A DNA stretch of 64,000 bases from Mucilaginibacter conchicola. GTDB taxonomy: Bacteria > Bacteroidota > Bacteroidia > Sphingobacteriales > Sphingobacteriaceae. Under the pieces are notes generated by a model, which had not been told where the DNA came from, did not search any database, and saw nothing but the letters and a program-made list of their open reading frames with translations. Of this stretch, positions 1 to 9,026 are shown in pieces (position 1 is the first letter of the stretch; every line of letters begins with the position of its first letter). The position numbers and the translations under genes are program-made. The stretch is from positions 806,001 through 870,000 of the forward strand of contig NZ_QWDC01000001.1 in NCBI RefSeq assembly GCF_003432115.1, written 5' to 3'.

Positions 1-23
1 AAAAGAATCTACCTTAACATACT

Positions 24-1043
24 ATGAAAAAATTTTGGATAGCACTTATTGTCATTGTAGTGCTTTCGTTAATTGGTACCGGCGTGTTCTACTACCTGCG
101 CTTTATGGGGCCAAACGTTACCGATAATCAGGATTATCTTTATATAAAAACAGGATCGAACATTGATGATGTTTACAAAACCATTGAGGAGAAAGGCATC
201 GTAAACGATACTAATTCGTTCCTGCAGGCGGCGCAGAGCATGAAATATCACACCGTTAAACCGGGTAAATACCGATTAACAGCCGGCATGAGCAACCGCG
301 CATTTATCAATATGCTAAAAGCGGGCAACCAGGAAGCGGTTAAATTCTCGTTCCATAACTTCAGGCTTAAAGAGCAGTTTGCCGGCTATGTGGGTAAAAA
401 CCTTGAACCGGATTCGGCATCGATGCTTGCCTTGCTTGATTCTGCAAAGTTTGCCGAGCAATACGGTTTAACAACTGATAACATTTACACCGTATTTATC
501 CCGAATACTTACCAGATCTACTGGAACACCACACCCGAAAAACTTTTCAAACGCCTGTACGCCAACTATGAAAAATTCTGGACGGCTGAGCGTAAGCAGA
601 AAGCGGCCGCTATAAACCTAACCCCGCAAGAAGTTTACATCCTGGCCTCAATTGTAGATTCTGAGGCTTTGTTTGATAGCGAGATGCCAACTATTGCAGG
701 TTTATATCTTAACCGCTTAAGGAAAGGCCAAAAGCTGGAATCAGACCCTACGGTAATCTTCGCGATAAAAGATTTCACCATTAAACGTGTGCTTAAACGC
801 GACCTGCTTACCAACTCGCCATACAACACCTACCTGTACAAAGGTTTGCCGCCGGGCCCTATCATGATGCCTTCTATAGCGGCTATTGATGCGGTATTGA
901 ACTATGAACACAACGACTACATTTACATGGTAGCGAAAGAAGACTTCTCGGGCCATCATAATTTTGCAAAAGATGAGGCCGGCCACAAAGAGAATGCCCG
1001 TAAGTATCATGAAGCACTTAACCAAAGGAATATTAAACGCTAA
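24..1043 (+). CDS. mltG: Endolytic murein transglycosylase MltG
   Basis: This is a membrane-anchored lytic transglycosylase of the YceG/MltG family, which cuts nascent glycan strands and is thought to release them from the synthesis machinery. Residues 5-27 form one N-terminal transmembrane helix, so the catalytic domain faces the periplasm. The diagnostic stretch ASIVDSEA holds Glu214, which aligns with the catalytic Glu of E. coli MltG, and is followed by IAGLYLNRL and the SDPTV segment typical of the family. At 339 residues it has the usual length. Its TAA stop shares a base with the ATG of the next gene, so the two are probably co-translated. Confidence 0.95.
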   Translation: MKKFWIALIVIVVLSLIGTGVFYYLRFMGPNVTDNQDYLYIKTGSNIDDVYKTIEEKGIVNDTNSFLQAAQSMKYHTVKPGKYRLTAGMSNRAFINMLKAGNQEAVKFSFHNFRLKEQFAGYVGKNLEPDSASMLALLDSAKFAEQYGLTTDNIYTVFIPNTYQIYWNTTPEKLFKRLYANYEKFWTAERKQKAAAINLTPQEVYILASIVDSEALFDSEMPTIAGLYLNRLRKGQKLESDPTVIFAIKDFTIKRVLKRDLLTNSPYNTYLYKGLPPGPIMMPSIAAIDAVLNYEHNDYIYMVAKEDFSGHHNFAKDEAGHKENARKYHEALNQRNIKR

Positions 1044-1450
1044 TGTTCCAGAACGATACTAAGATTAGGGTGCGCTACGGCGAAACCGACCAGATGGGTT
1101 ATATGTACTACGGCAATTATGCCGAGTTTTTTGAAGTTGGCCGTGTAGAGGTATTCCGCGCATTGGGCCTTACCTACGCAAGCATGGAAGAACAGGGCGT
1201 AATGATGCCCGTGCTGGAGATGAAGTGTAAATACCTTAAGCCCGCCCGTTACGACGAGGAGATCACTGTAAAGGTCACCATGGATAAAATGCCCGGCGTT
1301 AAGATCCATTTCCGCTATGATCTGTATAACGAGCGCGATGAGCTGATACACGTTGGCGAAACGCTGCTGGCCTTCATTAACATGAAAACCAACAGGCCAT
1401 GCCTGCCACCTGTCGAATTTCTTGAAAAATTAAAGCCTTTTTTTGAGTAG
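1043..1450 (+). CDS. Acyl-CoA thioesterase, YbgC/4HBT hotdog family
   Basis: A 135-residue single hotdog-fold protein of the 4-hydroxybenzoyl-CoA thioesterase/YbgC family, cytosolic. The N-terminal RYGETDQMGYMYYGNY segment is the family's active-site signature, with Asp16 as the likely catalytic acid, and the length matches the family. Members hydrolyse short- or long-chain acyl-CoA esters; the substrate cannot be read from sequence. The start codon overlaps the mltG stop (TAATG) and the next gene begins 11 bp after its stop, so these three genes form a tight operon. Confidence 0.88.
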   Translation: MFQNDTKIRVRYGETDQMGYMYYGNYAEFFEVGRVEVFRALGLTYASMEEQGVMMPVLEMKCKYLKPARYDEEITVKVTMDKMPGVKIHFRYDLYNERDELIHVGETLLAFINMKTNRPCLPPVEFLEKLKPFFE

Positions 1451-1461
1451 TTTTAAGGCTG

Positions 1462-2439
1462 ATGAAATGGCTGCATCGCTTTTTATTGCACTTTAAATTT
1501 TACCAATACCTTACCGACTGGACCAAAACGGTTTACATCCCCGGTTTCAGGCCATTGCCCCTGCATACAGTTATGGTATTTTTTGTGTCGGAGATCCAAA
1601 AAACATCGCTCACCAATCGGGCGGCTGCTTTGGCGTATAACTTTATGCTGGCGCTTTTCCCTGCCATTATCTTTTTATTTACGCTGATAGCCTATATACC
1701 GATAAAAGATTTCCAGGACTACCTGCTTAACCTGATAGAGCTGATATTGCCTAATAATGCTTATAATGCTTTTGAAGCTACTCTTAAAGATATTATTAAG
1801 ATCCAGCATGGTCAGTTATTATCCATCGGTGTGATAACGGCATTGTACTTTGCAACAAACGGTGTAAGTAACCTCATGCAAGCCTTCAATAAATCATCAT
1901 TGGTATTGGAGACGCGCAGTTGGGTTAAACGCAGGTTAGTGGCGATCCTGTTAACCGTTGTGATAAGCGTTGCGCTACTCATTGCTATCATCATTATGAT
2001 AGCCGGGCAGGCAGTTATCCATTACATACAACGCAAGCTGCATAGCGATGCACATTTCTGGTTCTATTTAATAGCCTTCTCCAGGTGGATAATTATCCTG
2101 GCCATATTCTTTATCAGCATAAGTATTTTATATCGCTACGGGCCGGCAAATAAGAACCGCTGGAAGTTTGTTAACCCCGGATCGATACTGGCTACTTCGC
2201 TGGCTATTCTCACCTCTATCGGGTTTACTTACTACACCAACAACTTTTCATCATACAACAGTGTTTACGGTGCCATCGGAACTTTAATAGTGGTAATGAT
2301 ATGGCTTTACCTAAACTCGATGATTTTGCTCATCGGATTCGAATTAAACGCGTCCGTGGACCTTTCCAAACGCACAATTCGCATCGCAAAACCGCGGTTT
2401 AACACGTTTAAAGCCAAAAAATCCAACCCTAACGACTAA
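1462..2439 (+). CDS. YihY/BrkB family inner-membrane protein
   Basis: A 325-residue polytopic membrane protein of the YihY/virulence factor BrkB family (formerly mislabelled ribonuclease BN). It has about six hydrophobic segments, the conserved ANRAAALAYNFMLALFPAIIF-like first helix (here at roughly residues 53-70) and the late signature YGAIGTLIVVMIWLYLNS near residues 268-285. The C-terminus is basic and cytosolic. The biochemical function of the family is not established. It closes the mltG operon, 11 bp after the thioesterase. Confidence 0.9.
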   Translation: MKWLHRFLLHFKFYQYLTDWTKTVYIPGFRPLPLHTVMVFFVSEIQKTSLTNRAAALAYNFMLALFPAIIFLFTLIAYIPIKDFQDYLLNLIELILPNNAYNAFEATLKDIIKIQHGQLLSIGVITALYFATNGVSNLMQAFNKSSLVLETRSWVKRRLVAILLTVVISVALLIAIIIMIAGQAVIHYIQRKLHSDAHFWFYLIAFSRWIIILAIFFISISILYRYGPANKNRWKFVNPGSILATSLAILTSIGFTYYTNNFSSYNSVYGAIGTLIVVMIWLYLNSMILLIGFELNASVDLSKRTIRIAKPRFNTFKAKKSNPND

Positions 2440-2493
2440 TAATAATTTGGCTATCAATAGCTTACAATTATTTTAAAAAAAGTTAACATCGAA

Positions 2494-2524
2494 TTTGCCA
2501 ATTCGCTCCGGATTTGTACTTTTG
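2494..2524 (+). promoter_or_regulatory. Bacteroidota-type promoter for tRNA-Ser
   Basis: TTTG at 2494-2497 is followed, after exactly 19 bp, by TACTTTTG at 2517-2524. This matches the Bacteroidota primary sigma consensus of a TTTG -33 box and a TAnnTTTG -7 box. The tRNA begins 6 bp later. Confidence 0.8.
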
Positions 2525-2529
2525 TCCCC

Positions 2530-2614
2530 GGAGAGCTGGCAGAGTGGTCGATTGCGGCAGTCTTGAAAACTGTTGACTGTAACAGGTCCGGGGGTTCGAA
2601 TCCCTCGCTCTCCG
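2530..2614 (+). tRNA. tRNA-Ser (anticodon UGA)
   Basis: The 85-nt cloverleaf has acceptor arms GGAGAGC (2530-2536) and GCTCTCC (2607-2613) with discriminator G2614. The anticodon stem is 2557-2561 paired with 2569-2573 around the loop CTTGAAA, giving anticodon TGA at 2564-2566. A long variable arm, typical of class II serine tRNAs, precedes the GGTTCGAAT T-arm. No CCA is encoded. A strong promoter lies just upstream and a terminator just downstream, so it is a monocistronic unit. Confidence 0.96.
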
Positions 2615-2623
2615 CAAGACATT

Positions 2624-2660
2624 AAAAAGCCTCTAAATCATCTGATTTAGAGGCTTTTTT
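2624..2660 (+). terminator. Rho-independent terminator after tRNA-Ser
   Basis: A perfect hairpin whose arms contain AAAAAGCCTCTAAATCA and its complement around a 2-nt loop, ending in a T run. It lies 10 bp after the tRNA. The A-tract on the left side makes it potentially bidirectional. Confidence 0.88.
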
Positions 2661-2756
2661 GCGTTTAACACCATTCAACTTTATTACTTCGCTGCAGCTC
2701 TAACCTGCCAACTCGGGTTTCTTCAAATACATCAACGTAAAAATTCTGTATACAAA

Positions 2757-2786
2757 TTTCATAACTGAGGTAAAAGCTTAGTTTTG
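2757..2786 (+). promoter_or_regulatory. Probable promoter of the GH43 gene
   Basis: TAGTTTTG at 2779-2786 fits the TAnnTTTG -7 consensus, with an imperfect TTT(C) -33 element at 2757-2760. The GH43 start codon follows 31 bp after the -7 box. Confidence 0.5.
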
Positions 2787-2817
2787 CCAAACAGACAATC
2801 ATTTATCTACCGGCAAT

Positions 2818-3825
2818 ATGTTAAGATCTTTCAAAAGATATAAATGCTCTCTTTTAACCTTCGCCCTTTTAACCTTTGCATTTGCGGGGCTCGCCCAACA
2901 GCATACGAGTATTGAACCCGGTGGCGTATGGACAGATAACCGTGGCAAACACATACAGGCGCATGGCGGTGGCATTATCAAATACAAAAACCATTATTAT
3001 TGGTACGGCGAAGAAAGAGCGCAGGGCCTTGACACAGCTAAACGCTATGTAAGTTGTTACGAATCTACCGACCTGATGAATTGGACGTTTAAAGGTGATG
3101 CATTGCAACAAGCAGATCCCGAAAATCTTGGCAGCCATTGGGTGTTAGAAAGGCCTAAGGTGTTTTACAACAACAAAACCAAAAAATTTGTGATGTACTT
3201 TCATCTCGACGACCGCTCTTATAAGGTGGCCAGCGTTGGTATAGCTGTTAGCGACAAACCAGATGGCCCCTATCGGTATGTTAAAAGTTTCCGCCCGCTG
3301 GGGCACGAGAGCCGGGATATAGGCCAGTTTATTGATGACGATGGCACAGCCTACCTGGTTTTTGAAGATCGCCCCTATGGTTTCAGGATAGCGAAACTAT
3401 CTGCCGATTACATGAACGTTGAAGAAGAAATGAGCCTTATACCTAAACACATGGAAGGTGGCGCTATAGTGCATTATAAAGGCCTGGATTATGCAATTGG
3501 TTCGGCCCTTACCGGCTGGGACCCCAACCCTAACTTGTATGCAACTGCGCCGTCGCTTAAGGGGCCATGGTCGGAGTTTAAAGACATTGCTCCACCAGCA
3601 GAAAGAACATACGGCTCGCAATCTACCATGATGCTGAAGGTTACAGGCACAAAAACAACTACCGTATTATTTATGGGCGATATATGGAAACCCAAAACAC
3701 AATGGGATTCCCGTTACTTATGGATGCCCCTGGAGATAGGTGAAGGGAAACTTTGGCTACCATCACCACAATCATTCAGCATTGATGTAAAAACAGGTGA
3801 ATCAAAAATAGTATCACAGAAATAA
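2818..3825 (+). CDS. Secreted GH43 glycoside hydrolase (subfamily 24/34-like)
   Basis: A 335-residue five-bladed beta-propeller hydrolase of family GH43. Residues 10-27 form a signal peptide ending ...GLAQ, so it is periplasmic or secreted. The early motif with Trp38, Asp40 and IQAHGGG (46-52), followed by YYWYGEE, is characteristic of the GH43 branch that includes exo-beta-1,3-galactanases, rather than of classical xylosidases. The segment HVLERPKV-like (WVLERPKVFYN) fits the acid/base blade. The likely substrate is therefore a galactan or arabinogalactan side chain, but this is inferred from motif memory. It is monocistronic between two terminators, so its physiological partners are not visible. 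Confidence 0.85.
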   Translation: MLRSFKRYKCSLLTFALLTFAFAGLAQQHTSIEPGGVWTDNRGKHIQAHGGGIIKYKNHYYWYGEERAQGLDTAKRYVSCYESTDLMNWTFKGDALQQADPENLGSHWVLERPKVFYNNKTKKFVMYFHLDDRSYKVASVGIAVSDKPDGPYRYVKSFRPLGHESRDIGQFIDDDGTAYLVFEDRPYGFRIAKLSADYMNVEEEMSLIPKHMEGGAIVHYKGLDYAIGSALTGWDPNPNLYATAPSLKGPWSEFKDIAPPAERTYGSQSTMMLKVTGTKTTTVLFMGDIWKPKTQWDSRYLWMPLEIGEGKLWLPSPQSFSIDVKTGESKIVSQK

Positions 3826-3836
3826 ACCTGATGATT

Positions 3837-3874
3837 AAAAGAAGTCTTTGATGTAATGATCAAAGGCTTCTTTT
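3837..3874. terminator. Bidirectional terminator between convergent genes
   Basis: An inverted repeat with outer arms AAAAGAAG/CTTCTTTT and inner arms CTTTGAT/ATCAAAG. It carries T runs on both strands and lies between the convergent GH43 gene and the leftward AraC gene. Confidence 0.8.
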
Positions 3875-3880
3875 AGGTTT

Positions 3881-4864
3881 TTACTCTACCTCGCTGGGTA
3901 ATATGCCGAAATACTTTTTAAAGGCATCTGTAAGGTGTGTTTGATGGCGATAGCCAACCTCGGCCGAGATTTGACCGATGGTTTTATTTTTCTCAAGGAT
4001 AAGGCGACGGGCCATCTCCATCCTTAAACGGGTTACATACTTGTAAACCGTGATGCTGAAATATTCTTTAAAGCCGCCTTTCAGTTTAAACTCGTTAAGG
4101 CCTACCATGCGTGATAGTTCTTTAAGCGTTGGTGGGTCATTAAAACGCTTATCAAGAATAGCGCGGGCTTCTTCAACCTTCTTCAGGTCATCGGGTTTCA
4201 ACTGAAAGGTTTCTTCTTTATCAGCAAATTGGATCTGCTCTAACTGCAGCATCAGGAGTTCTAAAACTTTCGATTCGGTAAACAGGCGCTTCAGATCGCC
4301 GGAGCGTTTGCAGAGCAGGATATCATCAATAACACGGCGCATTTCATAGGTAACGGCCATATCTTCAACCGCCATTGAGGTGTAGCGGCCCTTGTCTATT
4401 TCCTTCACAAAATCGGCATGCAACATGGAGTGATGGTTAACCAGGTGAAAATAATACTCTTTAGAAAGCACCATTAAAAAGTAGTTATATCGCGTGCCCC
4501 GTGTAACTTCATGGGTCGATTTTATGGCCGGGATGTACCTTATGTTGTGCCTGTTATGCCCGTGGTGTACCACTTTGGTTGACTTCTTAGCATCGATAGG
4601 TTTCTCGGCAAAGATGAACTGCGAGGTAATGGTTTCCCCAGACACTTCTGAGAAGATCTTTACGGCTTCCTCAAAATGCATTTCGGCGTACATCAGAAAC
4701 AACCCGCCCGAGCATACCTGGTAACTGTTCAATTGCACCGGATGCTTTTTTATGGCGATGCGTTTCTCAGACAATGGCCGCTCTACCGAATAGCGCGAGG
4801 GCACTTCCTCAATAAACAGCCACTCGTCAGATCCTTCTATTTTTGATGCAATGCGCATGCTCAT
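3881..4864 (-). CDS. AraC-family regulator, PchR-like, at the end of the heme locus
   Basis: A 327-residue regulator with a C-terminal AraC/XylS double helix-turn-helix at about 235-327 (KELSRMVGLNEFKLKGGFKE, then ISAEVGYRHQTHLTDAFKKYFG). The N-terminal half lacks a clear AraC cupin and resembles the effector domain of PchR-type regulators, which control siderophore and iron uptake genes in response to a ferri-siderophore. It begins 7 bp after the S41 protease stop and is the last gene of the leftward heme cluster. That supports a role in iron or heme control, although this is inferred from family resemblance and position only. Confidence 0.85.
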   Translation of the reverse strand: MSMRIASKIEGSDEWLFIEEVPSRYSVERPLSEKRIAIKKHPVQLNSYQVCSGGLFLMYAEMHFEEAVKIFSEVSGETITSQFIFAEKPIDAKKSTKVVHHGHNRHNIRYIPAIKSTHEVTRGTRYNYFLMVLSKEYYFHLVNHHSMLHADFVKEIDKGRYTSMAVEDMAVTYEMRRVIDDILLCKRSGDLKRLFTESKVLELLMLQLEQIQFADKEETFQLKPDDLKKVEEARAILDKRFNDPPTLKELSRMVGLNEFKLKGGFKEYFSITVYKYVTRLRMEMARRLILEKNKTIGQISAEVGYRHQTHLTDAFKKYFGILPSEVE

Positions 4865-4871
4865 AACAATT

Positions 4872-6365
4872 CTATTTTAGGTTAAACCTGTTTTCTGTCA
4901 TCTCCCCTGTTAATGCCTTACTGCTTATCAGTTTCAAAGGCTGTGTGCCGGTTACTGCTCTTGTTCTTAAAGCTGTAATTGAGGCACTTTGGCCGCTGAT
5001 AAGTGCCAGCGCTGTTGCCAGGCAGGCTTCCTGTGTATCGCCAAAGTTGTGGGTAACATCATCATACACCTCGTTGGTAGCAGGCATACCACTGTAATAG
5101 TCACCTTCTCCACTGGCATTTTTAATCTGAAAATTACTGAGGTAAAGCGAGTAGCTGTCAATGCTGAGAGGGAAAAAGCCCACCGGCTTGCCATAAGTAG
5201 TAGTGCCGATGAGTTTGACATCGAAATAAGGCTTAAAAATATTGATCAGTAACTCGGCGGCCGAGGCCGTGTTGGGCGATACGATAAAGTACAGTTGCTT
5301 TACACTTTGCAGGCTGCCTTTTTTATTAAAGGTGTGGGTGTTGGCCTTCACCGAAAAATCCACATCGGCGTAGGTTACCATTTTACCGTTGCTGTAAACC
5401 GGTTTGCCGTTACTATCTCTATAAGGCTGATTTTTGAGGATAGTTGCCTGCCCCTGCTGCATTTGGGTGTTAAAATGTTCGGCATAGCTTACTTTGCCCT
5501 GCAATGATGCGGGGGCTATCAGATCCGCCAGATATTCCGCCGATTCTACATATCCGCCGCCATTGTACCGCAGATCGACAATAAGCGAACTTACACTCTC
5601 CTTTTCAAAATTCTGAAAACTGGCTGTCACCGCGCTTTGCATCTGGCTCAGTACCGAAAAGCGCGCCAGCGCCAAATAGCCAACCTTAGCATTACCCTCA
5701 GTAAATATCGCATCCTTCAATACCGGCGAGCTTGCGTAAGTTGCCTTACTTAAATTCACCAAATGGTTTCCATTAGTTGCCTGCAAACCTAACTGGATGG
5801 CATTTGCATTAAGTGCCTGGTTCAAAGTGTTAGTCCCGGTGGTAACACTTGTGCCGTTTACCGTTAAAATGCGGTCGCCCCTTTGCATCCCGGCAGCAGC
5901 GGCCGGCGAGCCGGGGCTCACCATCGCCACGCGGACGTCGTTGGTACCGTATTCGGCTAAAAGCAGACCATAGTCGTCACCTGTATCATTAAGTGAAACG
6001 GCTGCCTGTTGTGCGCCGTTTTCAATGGCATTGGTAATGTATGAGTATTTGGCAACGTTGTTTAAGCCCCCTTTTTCATAAGGCATGCCCGTTGCAGGGT
6101 TTATCTTTAATTGGGAGATGGCAAGCACCTCTTTAGCGTATCCCGCTAAAGGCGCCGACGCGTTTTTGTATTGCTGCGTGTTAAATGCTTTAATGTCTGG
6201 CAGTGCATCGTTCCACAGATAAATTTGTTGCGCATAAAGGTATATCGAGTCAAGCGTGAGAACTTGCCTTTCATCGGCGGTAAGAACCTTTGGCGTGTTA
6301 TCCTTTTTGCAGGAAAACAATACCAGCAGCGCTGCCATTACATATATACCTTTATGCCAACGCAT
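4872..6365 (-). CDS. S41 family C-terminal-processing peptidase, lipoprotein with PDZ domain
   Basis: A 497-residue periplasm- or surface-facing protease. The lipobox LFSC places the lipidated Cys at residue 19, followed by KKD. A PDZ domain lies at about 132-180 (PGSPAAAAGMQRGDRILTVNG). The S41 core carries the nucleophile Ser368 in NTASAAEL and the general base Lys393 in TYGKPVG, so the Ser/Lys dyad is intact. It sits 3 bp after a lipoprotein gene and 7 bp before the AraC gene, inside the heme locus. Roles in processing surface lipoproteins or degrading heme-carrying host proteins are both possible; the sequence does not choose between them. Confidence 0.9.
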   Translation of the reverse strand: MRWHKGIYVMAALLVLFSCKKDNTPKVLTADERQVLTLDSIYLYAQQIYLWNDALPDIKAFNTQQYKNASAPLAGYAKEVLAISQLKINPATGMPYEKGGLNNVAKYSYITNAIENGAQQAAVSLNDTGDDYGLLLAEYGTNDVRVAMVSPGSPAAAAGMQRGDRILTVNGTSVTTGTNTLNQALNANAIQLGLQATNGNHLVNLSKATYASSPVLKDAIFTEGNAKVGYLALARFSVLSQMQSAVTASFQNFEKESVSSLIVDLRYNGGGYVESAEYLADLIAPASLQGKVSYAEHFNTQMQQGQATILKNQPYRDSNGKPVYSNGKMVTYADVDFSVKANTHTFNKKGSLQSVKQLYFIVSPNTASAAELLINIFKPYFDVKLIGTTTYGKPVGFFPLSIDSYSLYLSNFQIKNASGEGDYYSGMPATNEVYDDVTHNFGDTQEACLATALALISGQSASITALRTRAVTGTQPLKLISSKALTGEMTENRFNLK

Positions 6366-6368
6366 TTA

Positions 6369-7331
6369 TTAATCTGTAATGGTTAAAGGCGCAAATGAGC
6401 GTACGTAGCCCGCTATTTCATCCTCAAACGTAGCGTTGAAAGAACGCAATTCAAAAATGTAATGGTTGCCCAACTCAAAGTCGGCGGGTATTTTAACCTG
6501 TACGCCGGTTCCGTCGGCTGTAGGGCCAACAACTTCAAGTTCGCGGCCATCTATCATTACTCTTGTGGGTGTATTCTCCGGGCAACTTCTTATAGGCAAT
6601 GTTATGGTAGTTCCGCGCTTGCCTGTCCAAGCTGCGGGGCCGGGGTTAAAAATGTAAGCTCCTTTAAAAAAGGGTTCCATGATATTAACAAAGGCGGTTT
6701 GGCTGGTCACTTTTTTATCACCGCTTATCACTTTTACTTTATACTTGCCCGGCGTAAGTGTAACAGAAGCATCAGCAGCATCAGGATAAGCGGTAATGCC
6801 AATTCGCGAAACATTCATTAACGGAAGTTGTATTTCTTTACCTGCAGCGTCAACAAGATAAACTTTAGTACGATCAAAATCTGGTATAATGTAATTCATC
6901 ATACCGTTTAAATTCAATTCGATGTATGGGTAAACTTCAAGTTCCTGTTCGCTGGTAAATTGGGGCGGGGCCTGGTTATTTATAACATTTAAAGTATAGG
7001 TAACAGTTGTACCGTCCTGCGCTTTTACAGTGTAGGTAAGGCCATCTTTTAACGCTACTTTTTTGCCTGATGCAGGTGTGATGGTTGCTTTGTCTGATAT
7101 TTTTATTACCGGTGTAATACTATCAGGCAAAGCAGATGTACCCGGCCAGTAAAGCGTAAGTGTACTATTATCAATGGCAATACCAAGGCTATCGCTACCG
7201 GCAACAGGCACGGTAAAAGATTTTATTTGTGTGAAAGGATAAGGTATTTCACGCGTTTCTTTTTTACAGGCAAAAAGGCAAAGAGACATCAACAAGGCGC
7301 CTATTCCCTTTATGTATATATTTCTTTTCAT
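6369..7331 (-). CDS. Surface lipoprotein with DUF5018-like repeat, function unknown
   Basis: A 320-residue lipoprotein with signal peptide and lipobox LFAC (Cys22) followed by KKE. Residues about 35-120 form a beta-sandwich module with the motif ATITPASGK...YTVKAQDGTTVTYTL, which recurs in Bacteroidota surface glycan- or protein-binding lipoproteins (DUF5018-like). Further immunoglobulin-like IPT/TIG-type segments appear to follow. It neighbours a second lipoprotein with the same module 6 bp upstream, and the S41 protease follows after 3 bp, so the three are likely co-transcribed. No catalytic motif is visible. A binding role on the cell surface is the best guess. Confidence 0.7.
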   Translation of the reverse strand: MKRNIYIKGIGALLMSLCLFACKKETREIPYPFTQIKSFTVPVAGSDSLGIAIDNSTLTLYWPGTSALPDSITPVIKISDKATITPASGKKVALKDGLTYTVKAQDGTTVTYTLNVINNQAPPQFTSEQELEVYPYIELNLNGMMNYIIPDFDRTKVYLVDAAGKEIQLPLMNVSRIGITAYPDAADASVTLTPGKYKVKVISGDKKVTSQTAFVNIMEPFFKGAYIFNPGPAAWTGKRGTTITLPIRSCPENTPTRVMIDGRELEVVGPTADGTGVQVKIPADFELGNHYIFELRSFNATFEDEIAGYVRSFAPLTITD

Positions 7332-7337
7332 TTTTTC

Positions 7338-8087
7338 TTATTGTTGGGTAATTGTGATCTTGATAGGGTTTTTAAGACTTACAGTTTTGCTGTAAAAACG
7401 CACCTTCACCTTGTAAGTGCCTGAATTTAATCCCGGCGCTGCACTGCTGCTTAATACGAAGTACACAAAGTTTGTCCCGGCAAATAACTTAGCGCCCCTA
7501 TTGTTATCAATTACGTATTCAGAACCATCCTGGGCAGTAAGTGTAATTTTAATAAGCTGCCTGTCAAGTTCCGTGTTGCCTGAAGGAAAATCGCCGCTAA
7601 CAGAGAGATAAAGATCAGCAGATCCATTTTTTGTTCCGTAAGTTAGCTCGGTTATTTCTGTAGCGCTTGGGCTCAGTTCTTCTAATTCAAAGTTGCCCTG
7701 CTGTACAATCAGTTGCAAGGTGTAGGTGGCTTTAGTGCCATCCTTAGCTGTCACATTATATTTTATATCGCGCCCGTTATCAAAAACATCAAGCAGGTCA
7801 TCTACAATAGTGCCGGTTGCAGGAGTTATCGTGGCGCCTTCTGATACTTTTATCTCAGGCTCAAGAGCAGTAAGGTAGTAGTAGTAAGGCAGGTAAACCT
7901 TAATGGTTTTAGCATCGTCGTTCACAACACCTTCAATAGGGTTGCCTTGTACGTTGGTTATCTTATAACTCAGTATCCTGTTTTGCGCCTGGGCAGGTAC
8001 CGGCACCTCTGTTACTTTTTTGCACGATGCCATTATTGCTATAAAGCACATACAGCCCAATATTTTGAGTAGAAGTTTATTGTTCAT
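7338..8087 (-). CDS. Surface lipoprotein with DUF5018-like module
   Basis: A 249-residue lipoprotein with lipobox MASC (Cys22) followed by KKV. It carries the same module as the next gene: residues about 70-130 contain EGATITPATG...YNVTAKDGTKATYTL. The C-terminal half is a second beta-rich segment. The two neighbours may therefore be diverged duplicates that act together. It lies downstream of a probable terminator that separates it from the HmuY-like gene, so it may have its own promoter. Function unknown. Confidence 0.7.
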   Translation of the reverse strand: MNNKLLLKILGCMCFIAIMASCKKVTEVPVPAQAQNRILSYKITNVQGNPIEGVVNDDAKTIKVYLPYYYYLTALEPEIKVSEGATITPATGTIVDDLLDVFDNGRDIKYNVTAKDGTKATYTLQLIVQQGNFELEELSPSATEITELTYGTKNGSADLYLSVSGDFPSGNTELDRQLIKITLTAQDGSEYVIDNNRGAKLFAGTNFVYFVLSSSAAPGLNSGTYKVKVRFYSKTVSLKNPIKITITQQ

Positions 8088-8123
8088 GGTTTAGTATTTA
8101 TCAATAGCATTAAATATTTAAAA

Positions 8124-8154
8124 TAGCCGCCGGGCAAAATTTACCCGGCAGCTA
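8124..8154 (-). terminator. Probable terminator after the third HmuY-like gene
   Basis: A hairpin with TAGC/GCTA and GCCGGG/CCCGGC stems and one mismatch, lying 31 bp after the stop of the leftward gene at 8186. On the minus strand it is followed by an A/T-rich stretch rather than a pure T run, so it may act as an attenuator. Confidence 0.5.
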
Positions 8155-8185
8155 TAGTTCAATCAATCATATATCGCGGGTTTAA

Positions 8186-8848
8186 CTACAGCGCCTGGTA
8201 ATCTAAGCTGTAGTAAGGGTAATTAGCTGCAGGGCTGCCCACAGGTGTAGCATTGTAGTAAATGCTGTTGATCCTGATCTTGTATTTTGCAACACCTGTT
8301 TTGTTGGTAAGGATAATGGTACGGTTAGCTACAGCACTAACCTCGTGGGTTAAAATGTTGTAGTTATACCAGCCTGGTGTTAGGCTATTGTAACCAAATA
8401 CGCCGCTTGATACAGCAGTTTTTGAAGTAGAAGCCGTTACCGAGCCAAATGCAACATCGGCATAGTACAGATTGTATTTAGTGGTATTGATCACAAAATC
8501 GCCGGTTGCGCGGCCTTCAAACCTGAAATCATAGCTGCTTGAAGTACCGCCATCGCTGTTGGCAATGTTGTAGTAGTAAGTGCTTGAGCGGGTTGCCCAT
8601 TTAGTGGTATCGGTAAGATCTGCTACCGTACCCTGGTGAAAGTTACGTACATTGTATACGCCTGATACTAATGCAATAGTACCTTTGGTAGATGGCTCAA
8701 CAAAGTTTGTAGGGGTGCTTGTTACCGGTGATACTGCTACAGTTTGTGTGTTTGCAGCAGGTGCTACGCCGTTCTCTTTTTGGCAAGATGCCATCAGGCC
8801 AAGCATGGCTACGCCGGCTGCTAAGCTTAAAATGTTAAATTTTTTCAT
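8186..8848 (-). CDS. Divergent HmuY-like lipoprotein
   Basis: A 220-residue lipoprotein with lipobox MASC (Cys22) followed by QKE. The C-terminal half matches its neighbours' HmuY pattern: GWYNYNILTHEV..NRTIILTNKTG..KYKIRINSIYY corresponds to GWYFYTLTTHIA..NRTFVLKT..KYAKLELISMY in the 9875-10606 protein. The WDIAF motif of the other copies has become WATRSS, so it is the most divergent of the four copies here. HmuY proteins are heme-binding lipoproteins that hand heme to a TonB receptor. Whether this copy still binds heme is unknown. Confidence 0.72.
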   Translation of the reverse strand: MKKFNILSLAAGVAMLGLMASCQKENGVAPAANTQTVAVSPVTSTPTNFVEPSTKGTIALVSGVYNVRNFHQGTVADLTDTTKWATRSSTYYYNIANSDGGTSSSYDFRFEGRATGDFVINTTKYNLYYADVAFGSVTASTSKTAVSSGVFGYNSLTPGWYNYNILTHEVSAVANRTIILTNKTGVAKYKIRINSIYYNATPVGSPAANYPYYSLDYQAL

Positions 8849-9026
8849 TTTCGATGTAATTTTGCCACCTTTGACGCTTTAACGGTCATTAGTGGCGGTT
8901 AAAAAATAATTGAATTTGCATAAGCGGGTTCCGTGGCATAATCTTCATTTAGCGGTGTAGTTATGCGTTGGTGCTTGTTTATGCATTTTTTGTTTGGTGA
9001 TATATGATGATTTAGTTGAACTCTTG

